Positions 38,216-48,559 of a DNA stretch of 64,000 nt are shown here, one piece after another; position 1 is the stretch's first letter; each line of letters opens with the position of its first letter. The notes under the pieces were generated by a model. The model was given only the letters and a program-made list of their open reading frames with translations, was not told the origin of the DNA and did not search any database. The position numbers and the translations under genes were made by a program. The stretch is from Edaphochlamys debaryana (lineage: Eukaryota; Chlorophyta; Chlorophyceae; Chlamydomonadales), in contig JAEHOE010000057.1 in NCBI GenBank assembly GCA_016858145.1, positions 248,001 to 312,000 on the forward strand. Reading direction: 5' to 3'.

Positions 38216-38580
38216 GCGTATTAATACGCAATACGGCCCCCTCCTCGCTAATACGGCTTAATACGGCTCTAATACGGCGGCGCCCAGCCGTATTAATACG
38301 GCAGCGTACGGCATCCCATACTGCCGTCTTGTGCACGAGCGAATGCGCTCCGCATTCACGTAGAAGCGCAGGGAACGCGCAGGGCATCGGCTACGGCGGA
38401 ACGGACGGCTGAGCTGCCGACCGACGCACCCCAGCACCCCAGCAAATCCCCCCCCCCGCCGCCGGCCCCCGGCTGCCCGGCCGGTACCCCCGCGCCGCAT
38501 GCCGTATTAATACGGCAGCGAGAGGCCGTATCCGTATTAATACGTATCCGTATCATTACGGGGACTGATACCGTACGTAT
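38216..38580. repeat. Cluster of TATTAATA-centred palindromes
   Basis: GCGTATTAATACGC at 38216-38229, GCCGTATTAATACGGC at 38287-38302 and 38501-38516, and CCGTATTAATACG at about 38532-38544. Many single AATACGG half-sites lie between (38230-38280, 38545-38580). The 20-mer GCCGTATTAATACGGCAGCG occurs twice exactly. Confidence 0.8.
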
Positions 38581-39186
38581 TGGCAACCCTGACCTCAGGG
38601 TCACCGCAGCCAGTGCACTGGAGGCTGCGCTTCAGCACTTTCATTTCCACCCCACGGGGGTCCTTGCAGCTCAGGGTGTCGACATGCCCGTCTCGAGCGC
38701 GGCTGCTTCACCTATACGATGCGGCTTCTTGCCACGTTGTTCTCGTCAAACCTCAGGGTCGAAGGGTGGCGAGGGGGGGTCAGCATCCCATAAACTCCTC
38801 GAGCGTTACACGTGTGGCCGTGACAGGGGAGCAGTGCTCCCGCGTTCCTTTCGTTATCTAGCGTTGTATCCACAGCCGGGGTAAGCCGCTAGGCCTATTC
38901 CACAGAACGCTTCGTACTTCAGATGCGGCCCCTGTACGGCTGCTCATCACACGCATACTGAGCGCGGGCACAGCGCTCGTGGAGCCACCAGGTGCAAGTT
39001 AAGCACATGTGAGGACGTTATGACCCCAACAATAGACTTGCGAAGAATAGCTGATGGCAATAGGTCCCGGGATGCCTGTTCTAGGACTGCACGGCACGAA
39101 CAATCTGTGTCACCCTAAGCTAGCCCAGATGAATTGCCCAGCATAAAGGGCTTATCCCTGCTGGCACTCAAGGAGCAGCAGCATGC

Positions 39187-39206
39187 AAACACACACACAC
39201 ACACAC
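39187..39206. repeat. (CA)n microsatellite
   Basis: An ACACAC run, followed by CAGCAG and a second shorter ACACAC run at about 39221-39230. Confidence 0.85.
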
Positions 39207-39994
39207 AGCAGCAGCCCTTCACACACACACATTAGCACAAGCACGGCCACGTTATGTCGACAGCAGGCACCGCAAGCAAGCACATTGCACTGGCAACGGC
39301 CCTCAACCCGCACTGCTTCGCAGCACACCAAGAATCAAAGCCGCCACCCAGGCTCTATGCATGAAGTTAAGCCAGCAATTAAGGTGGAGTTCGTAACATC
39401 AACCACCACAGACTCCTGCACCGAACACACGTACGACGTTCCATCTCTGCCCTAGACTGCACCATGCCGCCCGGTTATCTACCCAAGCCCAGGCCTGGCC
39501 ACGTGGCCAGCAGCGCACAATCGCACCGCCCTAAGCATCCACAGTATGTCAGTCAGTCATGCAGGTCATAAGCTGGCCATTGTCAGTATCCGGCAGATTG
39601 AGATGCCCCGTCCACAAAGTGGGATAGGGGGCACGCGGCGTCAGAGGCATGTCTCGGGTGGGGAGTCACAGCTAGCACTGCGGCCGTACCGCCATTGCTA
39701 GCTCCTCTCCACCCTTACCACGGACGAGTTGGACGAGGTGAGAGAACGTGGGCAAAATTGTGTCAGGCGGGACGGAGGGGGCAGCACCCCGTGCGCCACA
39801 GCGCACGAAAAACGCTGGGGCGTCAGGGTAGCCCCGCCCCTCCCTCCTCTCCGGAAGGCTTTGTCAAAATAAGCTGGTTGCACCCAAGCTTGTGTCATGG
39901 ATTGCAACTGAGGCCAAAGGCCGGTCCAGTCATCCCATGAGTCAAGCGGCGACGGCGACTGGTTCCGTCTTCCAGGCTTGTCGCTTCTTTGGTT

Positions 39995-42900
39995 TTACGC
40001 CGTGGTGGCGTAGGGGGTGTAGATGGAGGTGTCCTGGGGGTAGATGACCTTGCCCTGGAAGTGCACCCACTCGAGGAAGGGACCGTAGTTCTTGCCCGAG
40101 GTGGGCTTGGGGGCGGTGCCGGTCAGGGGGTTGCGCAGAATAGTGATGACGACGCCACCCACGGCCTTGGCCTGGAGGTCAGCGGGCAGGTTGGCCTGGT
40201 TGTAGATCGGGTCCATTGGCACAGGCAGGTTCAGGCCGGCATCGGAGGCGGTGAGGTTGGTGATCTCGAGCACGGACTTGCACTTGGTGGGGTCCGAGGG
40301 CACGTCGTAAATGGTGCCAGACAGGAACTTGGGGGTGGTCAGACCCTGGGGCGGGTAGGTCCACTTGAGGGTCTGGACGCGAATCACACCGGTGTTGCGG
40401 GTCTGCGGGTCAGAGAGGGAAGGGTGTAATGGACGGAGCTCAGCATACAGGTCAAGGATAAGTAGCAGAGCAGCGTTTGAGGGATCTTATGACAAAGTAG
40501 AGATGCGACTCGACACACCTGCATGATGGAGATGCGGCTGAGCAGCACGGGGTCCTTGAAGAACACGGCAACGGAGCGGGAGTTGTTGGTGGCCTTCCAG
40601 GCAAACTTGCAGGCCTTGCAGGCGGGGCCGCAGGCAGTCTTGTTGCGATCGACCAGCTGCAGGGGCTTCTTGGGCTGAAGCTCCTTGGTGAAGTTAGCGT
40701 CATTGGCCCACACGAGGCGCTTGGTGCGGCCCCGGGCGCCGAAGGCGGGCATGTCGGCAACCATGACCGGAGCTCCAGCGGGGATACCCGACGGCGAGGG
40801 AGAGGGCGAGGGGGAAGGCGAAGGCGAAGGCGAAGGAGAGGGGGAGGAAACGGGAGAGGGAGAGGGGTTCTCCTTAGGGGGCGACGGGGGAGGAGGGGGC
40901 TGGATGATGATGACCTGGGGCGTCGAGGGGGGCGGCGAGGAGACGGGGATGGGGGTGGCCGGGGGCAGCGGCGAGGGCGGAGGGGGCGACGGCGGGGCGG
41001 AGGGGACGTTGGGGAGCTGAGTCATGTTGGAACCCGTTGCGTTGGCAATGGCCGAAAGGGTGGTGGAATCGATCACGACCGTGGGGGGCACCGGAGGGAA
41101 GGGGGGCCGGCTGGGGGGCGCCACCTGGCCCGGCGACAGCGGAGGCGAGGGTGGCGGGAAGGGCACGTCGACGACCTGCGGAAAGGCGGAAAGAGGAAGG
41201 GCACGCGTCAAGAACGAGCGCAGGGCGGCAAGCCCCACCAGGGGCTTATGTGACTGCAGTCAGTCCCCTATTGCACCCAGCGCATCCGGACCGGCCCAGT
41301 CTAGACCTGAGGAGCAGACGGGGCCGCACCGGACCGAGTACGCCCGGGCTCACCGTGGTGACGGTGAAGACAATCTCAATGTCCGAGCCAGACTGCAGGC
41401 GGCGGCGGGCAGCCTCTGGGCTTGAGTACACGTCGGCACCGTGGGCCTGCGGAGGCGACAGCCAACACGGCGAGGAAAGGTGTGAGGAAGGGAGAAGGGC
41501 AAGGGGGTTCCAAATTGCCCGGTCGGGGCCCGAGTCTCATACCCTGTCCTGCAACGCTGCAAACCTAGAGAACCCGCACAGCCCCGCTCGCCCGCGCCGC
41601 CTCACCAGCAGGGCGTTGACCTCCTCGGTGCTCGAGTACCGGGGCTCGCCGATGCGCTCGAGGCTGGTGAGCAGTGCGCGCGGCTGCAGGGCCTTGGCCA
41701 GCTTGGTGACGGGGAACTCAGCGTCCGTGAGCGCCGTCGTCGTGGTGCCCATGTCACCGATGATGCCGTCCAGCATGGCGCGGCGGCGGGCGAACTCGAA
41801 GGTGTACGTGATGCCGTCAATCCTGTACCCAACGAGGGTGACCTGCGGGGGATCACAGGGTGTGGTACGGCAGAAGGTCAGTACTGCAACTGATGGCGTG
41901 AACACGTGGCAGCGCCGTGCAGTACGGGTTACTTAGATGTTCCTTTCATGCTGCAAGAGGCTTCCTAAAATGCAAGCACGTGACACTACAGCCAACCAAT
42001 CATGTCGGTATTCTTTTGGAGTCTGTCCACCCTCAACGTGACTCACCAGGGTGGTGCTGACGCCCAGGGCCGAGGACACAGTGACTTGGAAGGTGAGCAG
42101 GTACTCCTTGACTTGCGGAGCCGTGGCTGCCGGGTCGAGGGGGTCGACCGTGAACTGCGGGAGTGGAGCGGACCGAGGTCGTCAGAGGTCAGCAGGGCAT
42201 TGTTGCTAGTGAGCTGAGAGCTGAGCGCGCCTCGCAACCACGATTCTGCTCGCACTGCAGTACATGCCAGACCGCTGTCGCGTCAACACTCACGCCGAGG
42301 ACCGAGGTCGACTGCAGCTTGACAGTTTGGTAGGCAAAGCCGGGCGGCAGCTCGGGCAGGGGCTCGCAGCTGTAGCTTCCGGGCAGGTTCACGCAGGGTC
42401 GGCCCTTCATGACGCAGACCTCCGTCAGGTCGGTGTTCAGGCACCTGGAGGGGGAGGGAGGGAGCGAGGGTGATATCATTTAGCCCTCTGCTATCGACCT
42501 CCATGCTACGGCCTCTTGACCCGCAGGGGGCCCCGCGGTGACTAAAACCTCGCCAGCCCCCACAGGCCCCGTCCTGTTGCCCTGCTGCCCCACAGACCCT
42601 GCAAATGCGGCCGAGCACTCACTCGTTGATGTCCTCGCAGGTGCCGTTCACCCGCTGGTAGCCAGTGTCGCACGGCGGAGGGGAGGGCGGCGGGTAGGTG
42701 CCGACCGCGCCCTGGAGAAAGCGGCGCACCACGTCAGCGGCGGCGTCAGAGGCGTCGTGGGCGGTCTCGATGAGAGAGTCCAGCAGACCAGGGTGGTCGG
42801 CGGAGTTGCCCTCGGCGGGGGCCTCGTAGGCGCCTGGGGGCGGGCCGCGGGCCGAGGGGAGGGACAGAGACGGGTCAAGAGGGGTGAGGAGTGAGGGTTG

Positions 42901-44049
42901 CTGCCAGGGAAGTGAGGCCATCAGCATGCTACAGCTAACAAGAGAAAGCCCCAAGTCCTTCCCGAGCCCCAAGTCCGTGACCCACCCGCGGCGAAGTCGT
43001 CGATGAGCTTCTTGAGCAGGGCGCCCCACTGCTCCTGGGCGCCGTCCTTCCACGAGTACGACACAACAACCACAGCACCAGACACGCCGGCCTTGCCGAA
43101 AGCCTGCGGAAAGACGGGACGGAGGCAGGGGAAGGTGATTGGGAAAGAGAGGGAGAGAGGAGGATGAGGAGGAGCGGGGAGCGTGTTGATGCTGTGTGAT
43201 TATCAACCAGGGCTGATGCCTTAAAAGGACCTCCGCTTCTGCACCAATGCAAATTGACCAGGGCGTCGCTCTGGCCAGAGTCAGCCAACTCAAGCATCAC
43301 GCACTACTGTTAGCCCGCCCCACCTGGACGACGGTGTTCATGTCATCGCCCTGGACGGTGTAGAGGGGGACGGAGGTGGCCGACTCGTCCTCGTGGCGGC
43401 ACCAGGTGGACACGGTGGTGGTGGCGGCGTCCTCAAGGGCAGCCGGCCAGGCGGTCTCGGTCGCGAGGAAGGAGGGCGCGAGCTTGGACAGCTCGGGCCG
43501 GCCGAAGTCAGCCTTGGCGTTGGAGCCCAGGACCTTGCAGCTAGCCCAGTGGCCTGCGGTGTGCGGCGGCAGGGGCAGGGCTTAGATGACCCGAAGCGGA
43601 GATGAAGAGTCGCGACCCGTAACACCCGCGACACGCCGGTAGCCGCATGTCCCCTCACCTGTGTACCCAAGCGCCTTGGCAACGAACTCGCGAGCGGCCT
43701 GGCCCTGCCCATGGTTGGCATCGTGGAGAATCACGAGACCACCCTGGGCAACGAACGACGCGACGGCGTCCATGTCCTCAGCCGCGCTGTAGAAGGTGTG
43801 GCCGTTCTGGGGAGGAATGACGTAGGCGTCGAGGTTGCTGAGCTTGGGCTGCGCCTCGGCGGCGATGTCGACGTCGAAGCCCAGGTGCGTGAGCTGACGC
43901 TTCAGGTTGATCGGGCCGGCATTCCATTGAAGATCTAGGACGTCTGAGCGCTCGCTCAGGTAGAGTCCAACCCGCGCCGACGCGTTTGCCGCCGAGCATC
44001 CCGCAACCAATACGAGCGCGCCAAGAAGGCCGCCGATGGCGTAAGCCAT
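39995..44049 (-). CDS. Secreted hydroxyproline-rich EGF-like matrix protein, paralogue C (867 aa)
   Basis: Ten exons in phase: 43659-44049, 43324-43553, 42986-43103, 42623-42833, 42294-42444, 42047-42154, 41606-41842, 41354-41446, 40519-41175, 39995-40402 (2604 nt). Exon count, order and most lengths match paralogue A (230, 118, 108, 93 and 408 nt identical). The signal peptide is [20 protein letters not shown]. The EGF-like module (EDINECLNTD, then [17 protein letters not shown]) is present at about residues 312-340. Exon 9 carries a long alternating Ser-Pro run (about 12 SP units) ahead of the [15 protein letters not shown] domain; A and B read TDCGP here, so one Asp-Cys context differs but the cysteines remain. 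Expected extracellular, O-glycosylated. A TATA box lies about 150 bases upstream. Confidence 0.8.
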
Positions 44050-44198
44050 CGTGGCTTTGTTGCGAGCTTAAGTTGAGCTACAGAGGAATTCACGGACGTG
44101 AAGTCGCTGGGGCAACGTCGCGACGGTACGATTGTCTCAGGGAAGCGGAGTTGGCGCACGGTCTGCGACTGGAGTGCCTGGATAGGAGCACCCAGAGG

Positions 44199-44208
44199 TT
44201 ATATATGT
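44199..44208 (-). promoter_or_regulatory. TATA box of paralogue C
   Basis: On the minus strand this reads CATATATAACC, about 150 bases upstream of the ATG at 44049. Position allows a 5' leader of roughly 120 bases. Confidence 0.5.
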
Positions 44209-45555
44209 ACCCCAGATGAGGTGGGCCATCTAGACTGTCCCCCCAGTCACACAGAAGCCCTCCATCACCTCGCGTACGGCATCGCGTTACCTCGCGTTAC
44301 CCTGCAGCTCCCGGATGTGCAACCGGACGTCTCCTCACTCCTGCTCACGGCAACTGTGAGGCTGATGCTGGTAAAATAACATCAGGTAAGAAGCCCCAGC
44401 CGGTGAAGTCGGCACATTCATGGGTACCTGCGGCGTGGATGGCGGGCGACACTGCGGAGCCTCCGGCGTGGAGTGAGTGACCGCGACATGTCTCTATTGC
44501 TTCAGGCCTCTGCTGCGGCAAGACGGGCCAGGGGTGGGCGACAACGGCACACTGCGCGAGGAGACGACGAGCCTCGCGCGAGGAGACGGCGAGCCTCGCT
44601 CGGGACCTTGCCCCCCTTCGATTCGTCTTATACATGTCAGCAAGGATACCAAGCAATCCAGCGGGTGCCAAGTCGGGAGCGCAATGGCGCGACAATGCTC
44701 GCGGACAACACCGCGACTTATCACGCAGCCCGCCGATGGACGGTACCTGGTTGCTTTCCCGGCGTATTCCTTTCCACCTGGGAGTTCAGCGGGGGTGCAC
44801 GCGTGTCGGACATGTCCCGAGTAACGTGGGGCCGGGACGCGGGGCGTTGGGCGCGGGGACGCGGGGGTTAACCTACGAGCGGCCCCGGGCATTCCCGCTC
44901 CCTCACCCTGCGATCTCAAAGCATAGCTGCACACCTCACCGCACCCGGCTTACGCCTGTGAAAGTCGTTGTGGGTCAGGTGCGTGCGCCGACCATCTCCC
45001 GCATGCGTAACCAGGGTGTGACCAAGGTTGAAGCGGTGCGGCACTTGCACCTAGTCTGGAGTCACTCCTGCTCGTGGGAGCAGCGCCCCTGCCTTCCCGC
45101 CAGCCCCAAGGCCCAAGCCCCAAGCCTCACCTACCTTGCTGGTGCTGCCAGTGCTCTGAGGCTCTCCCAACAGACCGAGGTCCTCTCCTCCGGTCCTTCT
45201 AGCAGTTGGCATCTCATCCAGTGCTGAACCGCCTCTCAATGCGTACCCGTGCAGTCTTGCGTCTTCTGTCTTAGCGGTAGCATGCCTTCTGGCGCCTTCT
45301 CGTGCAGTCTCGCCCGCCCTTCTTGTAAGGTGCTGCCCGGCAGCTGTCCCTGGGCCGCTGTGGTCCGGCCTTATGCCTGGACTGGTCCCTCCGCGGACTT
45401 GTGGCAGGCCGGTGCCCTGAGTGCCGTCCGTTGCAGCACTGCTTGTAGAGGGTCGATGCTGTCACCATACGCAAATGAAGTGAGGGGAAAGAGTAACACA
45501 AGGTTGCAACCCGCGTCTAGTCCGAGCTGGTCCACCCAGGTGGCACACCCAGTAG

Positions 45556-45618
45556 GTGGCGCTCTCGCTCAACCCCTCCCCTTCTGGAGGCGGTTCCTGC
45601 TGTAACCATCGCATCCTG
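45556..45618 (-). repeat. Dispersed short repeat, copy 2
   Basis: Minus-strand copy of the repeat at 18910-18986, including the 20-base GGATGCGATGGTTACAGCAG core and the GAGCGAGAGCGCCACCTAC tail. It sits about 300 bases upstream of the methyltransferase start. Confidence 0.5.
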
Positions 45619-45838
45619 GTCCACCGGCTGGCCGTGTCAATCAGTCGAGTCGCAGACAAGCAAGGGCAGGTCAGTATGCAGCAGTTGCGGTGTGCGCCGA
45701 AAAGGGGAGGTAGGAGTACGCGTATCGCTCCGCGGCTGAAGGGGGGAGGGTGGCAGGGCGGAGGGGGGGAAAGGGGCGTGGGGGTTTGCGGCGGCTGGAC
45801 CAGGCATGTGGAGCACGCATGCAAAGCGTGTCGTCACA

Positions 45839-45844
45839 TATATA
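45839..45844 (+). promoter_or_regulatory. TATA box candidate of the methyltransferase gene
   Basis: TATATA 54 bases before the ATG at 45898, fitting a short leader of about 25-30 bases. Confidence 0.45.
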
Positions 45845-45897
45845 CATCCTGTAGCGTGTACAACATAGGTTGGTCTACGCTCGCGACAGTCGCAGAC

Positions 45898-48424
45898 ATG
45901 CTGGCAGCGCGACTGCAACTGCGGCCCGCGACCAGGCCCAAACCTCCCCTTCGACGCACACACAACACCATAAAATGTCGTGGCCACGGGAAACAGAAGG
46001 CTTCCCCGGCGGAGCGTCGGGTGAGCAGGAAGCGGGCGCGGAAGTCGTCGGGCGCGATTCCAGCCAACGGGGCCGCGAAGTTGCCTGCGGGCTTGACCGG
46101 TGGCTCCTGCACAACTTGGCTGAGGGGGAGCGGCAGGGGTGACACGCGGAAAGTTCCTCAACCTTCCCCAGGCCAGGGGGCAGGGTGCACATGTCCTTCG
46201 TGGCCCCTCAGTCCACCTGGCCCCTCAGTCCTCCGTGGCCCCTCAGTCCACCTGAACCCTGCTCAATCCCCCCTGTGCAGTGCTTTCGCTTCCGACACTT
46301 TGTCGTGTACGACGACCGATGTGCTATGAAGGTGGGCAGGCGCTGCGAACACCTGACTCCTGACGGCTCTCACGAGACATGTCTGGGCGGGGCGCACTCG
46401 GCTGCCAACCGCACCATACCCAGGACCGTCCCAAGCCCATCTGCCTGACCGTCGCCCCATGCTCTGCCGTCCTTCCCTCCTGACCTGTACCTGCATCGAA
46501 CGCTACCCACCACACCACATCCTCGCAACCCACACCACGTTCGTTCCTCCAAGCCTCCTCCTACCACCCCATCCGACCTCACCCCATCCTCCACAGGTCA
46601 ACACAGATGCTATGCTGCTAGGCGGCTGGGCCCCCGCCCCGCCCGCCCACATCCCAATCCTATCCGTGGTTCAGCCCCTGCCAGCTTCACCACAGCCTGG
46701 GTCTGTTGACGATTCAATCCCTGCACCGCCCCCCATGTTTACATCCACCTCCTCCTTCCGGGCCCCTCGCGTCCTCGACATTGGCACGGGCAGTGGGGTG
46801 CTCGCGCTTATGATCGCACAGAAGCTTTGCCCCAACCAACTCAACCAGCGCTCGTACTGCTCGTCCCAACCGCTAACGACCTCTGCCGTTGCCAACCACC
46901 AGCCGTCAGCGCCGAGCGGGGACGCGGCTGGATCCGCTCGACCAGATCACGCCCCGGCTGTTGCGGTCAACGCCGGTCAACGCGGTCCGTTGCAACAGCC
47001 CCACGTGCTGGCGATCGACGTGGACGCGGATGCCGCGGCCCAGGCGGAGGAGAATGCGGGCTTTAGCCCCTGGTGAGGGCAGCCGATGGAACTTCCGAGT
47101 TGTTGCAATCTGCAAAGCTGGCCTGTCCTATTGCTGCTCAAGCTTGTCTACCGTACCCTTCCCGACAGGCGTGACGTCATCACCGTACAGCAGATCAGCC
47201 TGCAGCGCCTGGTCGAGGTTGCGTCAGGGGCGGCCGCCGACGCAGCCGCGGCCGAGGGCCTGACTGATGCGCACCTGGGGCCGTACGATCTGATCATCTC
47301 CAACCCGCCGTACTTCGTGAACAGCAGCAAACCGGCCGCGGTACGTCGTTGACAAGCCGGCCATGGCCCCGGCCGGGCCTGGAGGGGCTATTCGGGTGCT
47401 CTCACACGCCCCACCCCAAGTGGCCCCACGGCCCATCACCTCTAATCCTGCCCGATCCCCCTTTGCATGCTCTGCCACCCACTCAGGGCCGGGACGGGCG
47501 CGCAGCTGCCCGCCATGCTGACGTGGGCCTGCCCTTCCCCGACCTGGCCCGGGGGGCGGCGGCGCTGCTGGCGCCGGGCGGCTGCGTGTGTGTGGTTCTG
47601 CCGCCCGCGGAGGCGGAGGCGTTCGTGGAGGAGGCGGAGGCGGCGGGGCTTGCGCTGGTGGGTGCGGGGCTGCGGTGTGAGGGGGCTGCGGTGGGCATGG
47701 AGAGGGGGCCTGGACGGGGAGCTAGGTGGCCGTGGAGGGGCGTAGGCAGTGCAAGGCAGTGCTCAGGGCTGTGTAGCCCCACCCCAACCCGTCTGCCTCC
47801 CTGGCTCCCCTCTGCCCCCGGTGCCCAAGGTCGAGCGGGTGCGCGTGTTCACGGCCCCCGAGGACGCCCGGGAGCGGCGGCAGCTGCTGAGGCTGCGGCG
47901 GGGTGGGTGCGCGGGTTGGGGGAGCCCCCACGGGGTCGGCGGGGACAGTTGGGGCAGCGGCGAAGGCCGGGGAGGGAACGGCAGGAGGAGAGGAAGCGTG
48001 CGAGCGGTGACTGACACCTTGGGCCACAAGACCGCTCTCCCTCACAGCCCCGCCTCTTGTGTCCGCGTATTCCAACCTCGCAGCCGCCGAGCTGTCTGTA
48101 CCTCCTGCCCCGGCCCCGGCCCCCAACGACTGGAGCCTCACCATGAACGGCCCCCTCGTCACCTCCCCCTCCACCCCCACCTCCACCTCCGCCTCCACCC
48201 CAGCCTCCACCCTCGCCTCCTCCCCCGCCGCCTCTTCCTCCTCCCCCGCCCCCGCCCCCGCCCCCGCCCCCAAGGCGCCCAAGGCCCCCGCCCGCTACCT
48301 CACCGCCGCCTACCTCCGCCTCACGCAGGACTTCCACGACCCCGCCTACCTGGCCCCCCACTGGGCCGCCCTGGGGCAGCAGCCCCACCAGGCAGACCCC
48401 GCCCCCGAGCCCTCGGCGTGCTGA
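45898..48424 (+). CDS. TrmN6/YfiC-type SAM-dependent adenine-N6 methyltransferase, 480 aa
   Basis: Seven exons in phase: 45898-46020, 46281-46331, 46597-47072, 47169-47340, 47487-47657, 47830-47902, 48048-48424 (1443 nt). FRFRHFVVYDDRCAMKVNTD matches the opening of bacterial tRNA1(Val) A37-N6 methyltransferase. Then come SAM motif I (DIGTGSG, residues 119-125), IDVDADAAAQAEENAGFSPW, and the catalytic NPPY (262-265) of amino-methyltransferases. The C-terminus keeps NDWSLTMNG and YLTAAYLRLTQDFH. The bacterial family methylates A37 of tRNA; substrate here is inferred. The first 41 residues (MLAARLQLRPATRPKPPLRR start) are basic and lack acids, a probable plastid or mitochondrial transit peptide. 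Two inserts are unlike bacteria: a low-complexity stretch after motif I and a Pro/Ser/Thr/Ala run (about bases 48150-48270). The start was chosen because the exon 1/2 phase fits only this frame. Confidence 0.85.
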
Positions 48425-48554
48425 GCCAGCGCCTGCCCAGCCCCCCCGACTCGCCGCCCTCGAGCAGCCGCCCACTCGAGTCCCCGCCCCGCCCCGCCCC
48501 GCCCCACCCCGCCCCGGCCCCCCTCGCTTGATGGCCACCTCAGCAGCCGGCGGC

Positions 48555-48559
48555 TGTAA
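48555..48559 (+). other. TGTAA polyadenylation signal of the methyltransferase gene
   Basis: TGTAA, the usual volvocine signal, 131 bases after the stop codon at 48424. Confidence 0.6.

Larger units (their letters stand above)
36981..39994. other. Spacer with no supported gene, 3' flank of paralogue C at its right end
   Basis: About 3 kb without a splice-consistent gene. It includes the TATTAATA palindrome cluster (38216-38580), a (CA)n tract at 39187-39206 and a short 3'-flank relic at 39801-39816 shared with paralogues A and B. GCGGCTTCTTGCCACGTTGT at about 38722 recurs near 61831, showing another dispersed repeat. Confidence 0.45.
44050..45897. other. Divergent spacer between paralogue C and the methyltransferase gene
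   Basis: Contains both promoters and one dispersed repeat (45556-45618). A minus-strand frame at 45132-45209 (MPTARRTGGEDLGLLGEPQS, then a good GTAGGT donor) could be a stray exon, but I found no partner exon. Nothing else supported. Confidence 0.45.

Noticed and set aside
38200..38580. CRISPR-like array suggested by repeated palindromes
   Set aside because: Spacing is irregular, there are no uniform spacers, and the genome is eukaryotic.
45132..45209. Possible small minus-strand exon (MPTARRTGGEDLGLLGEPQS) with a good donor
   Set aside because: No partner exon or domain could be found, so a gene is not supported.
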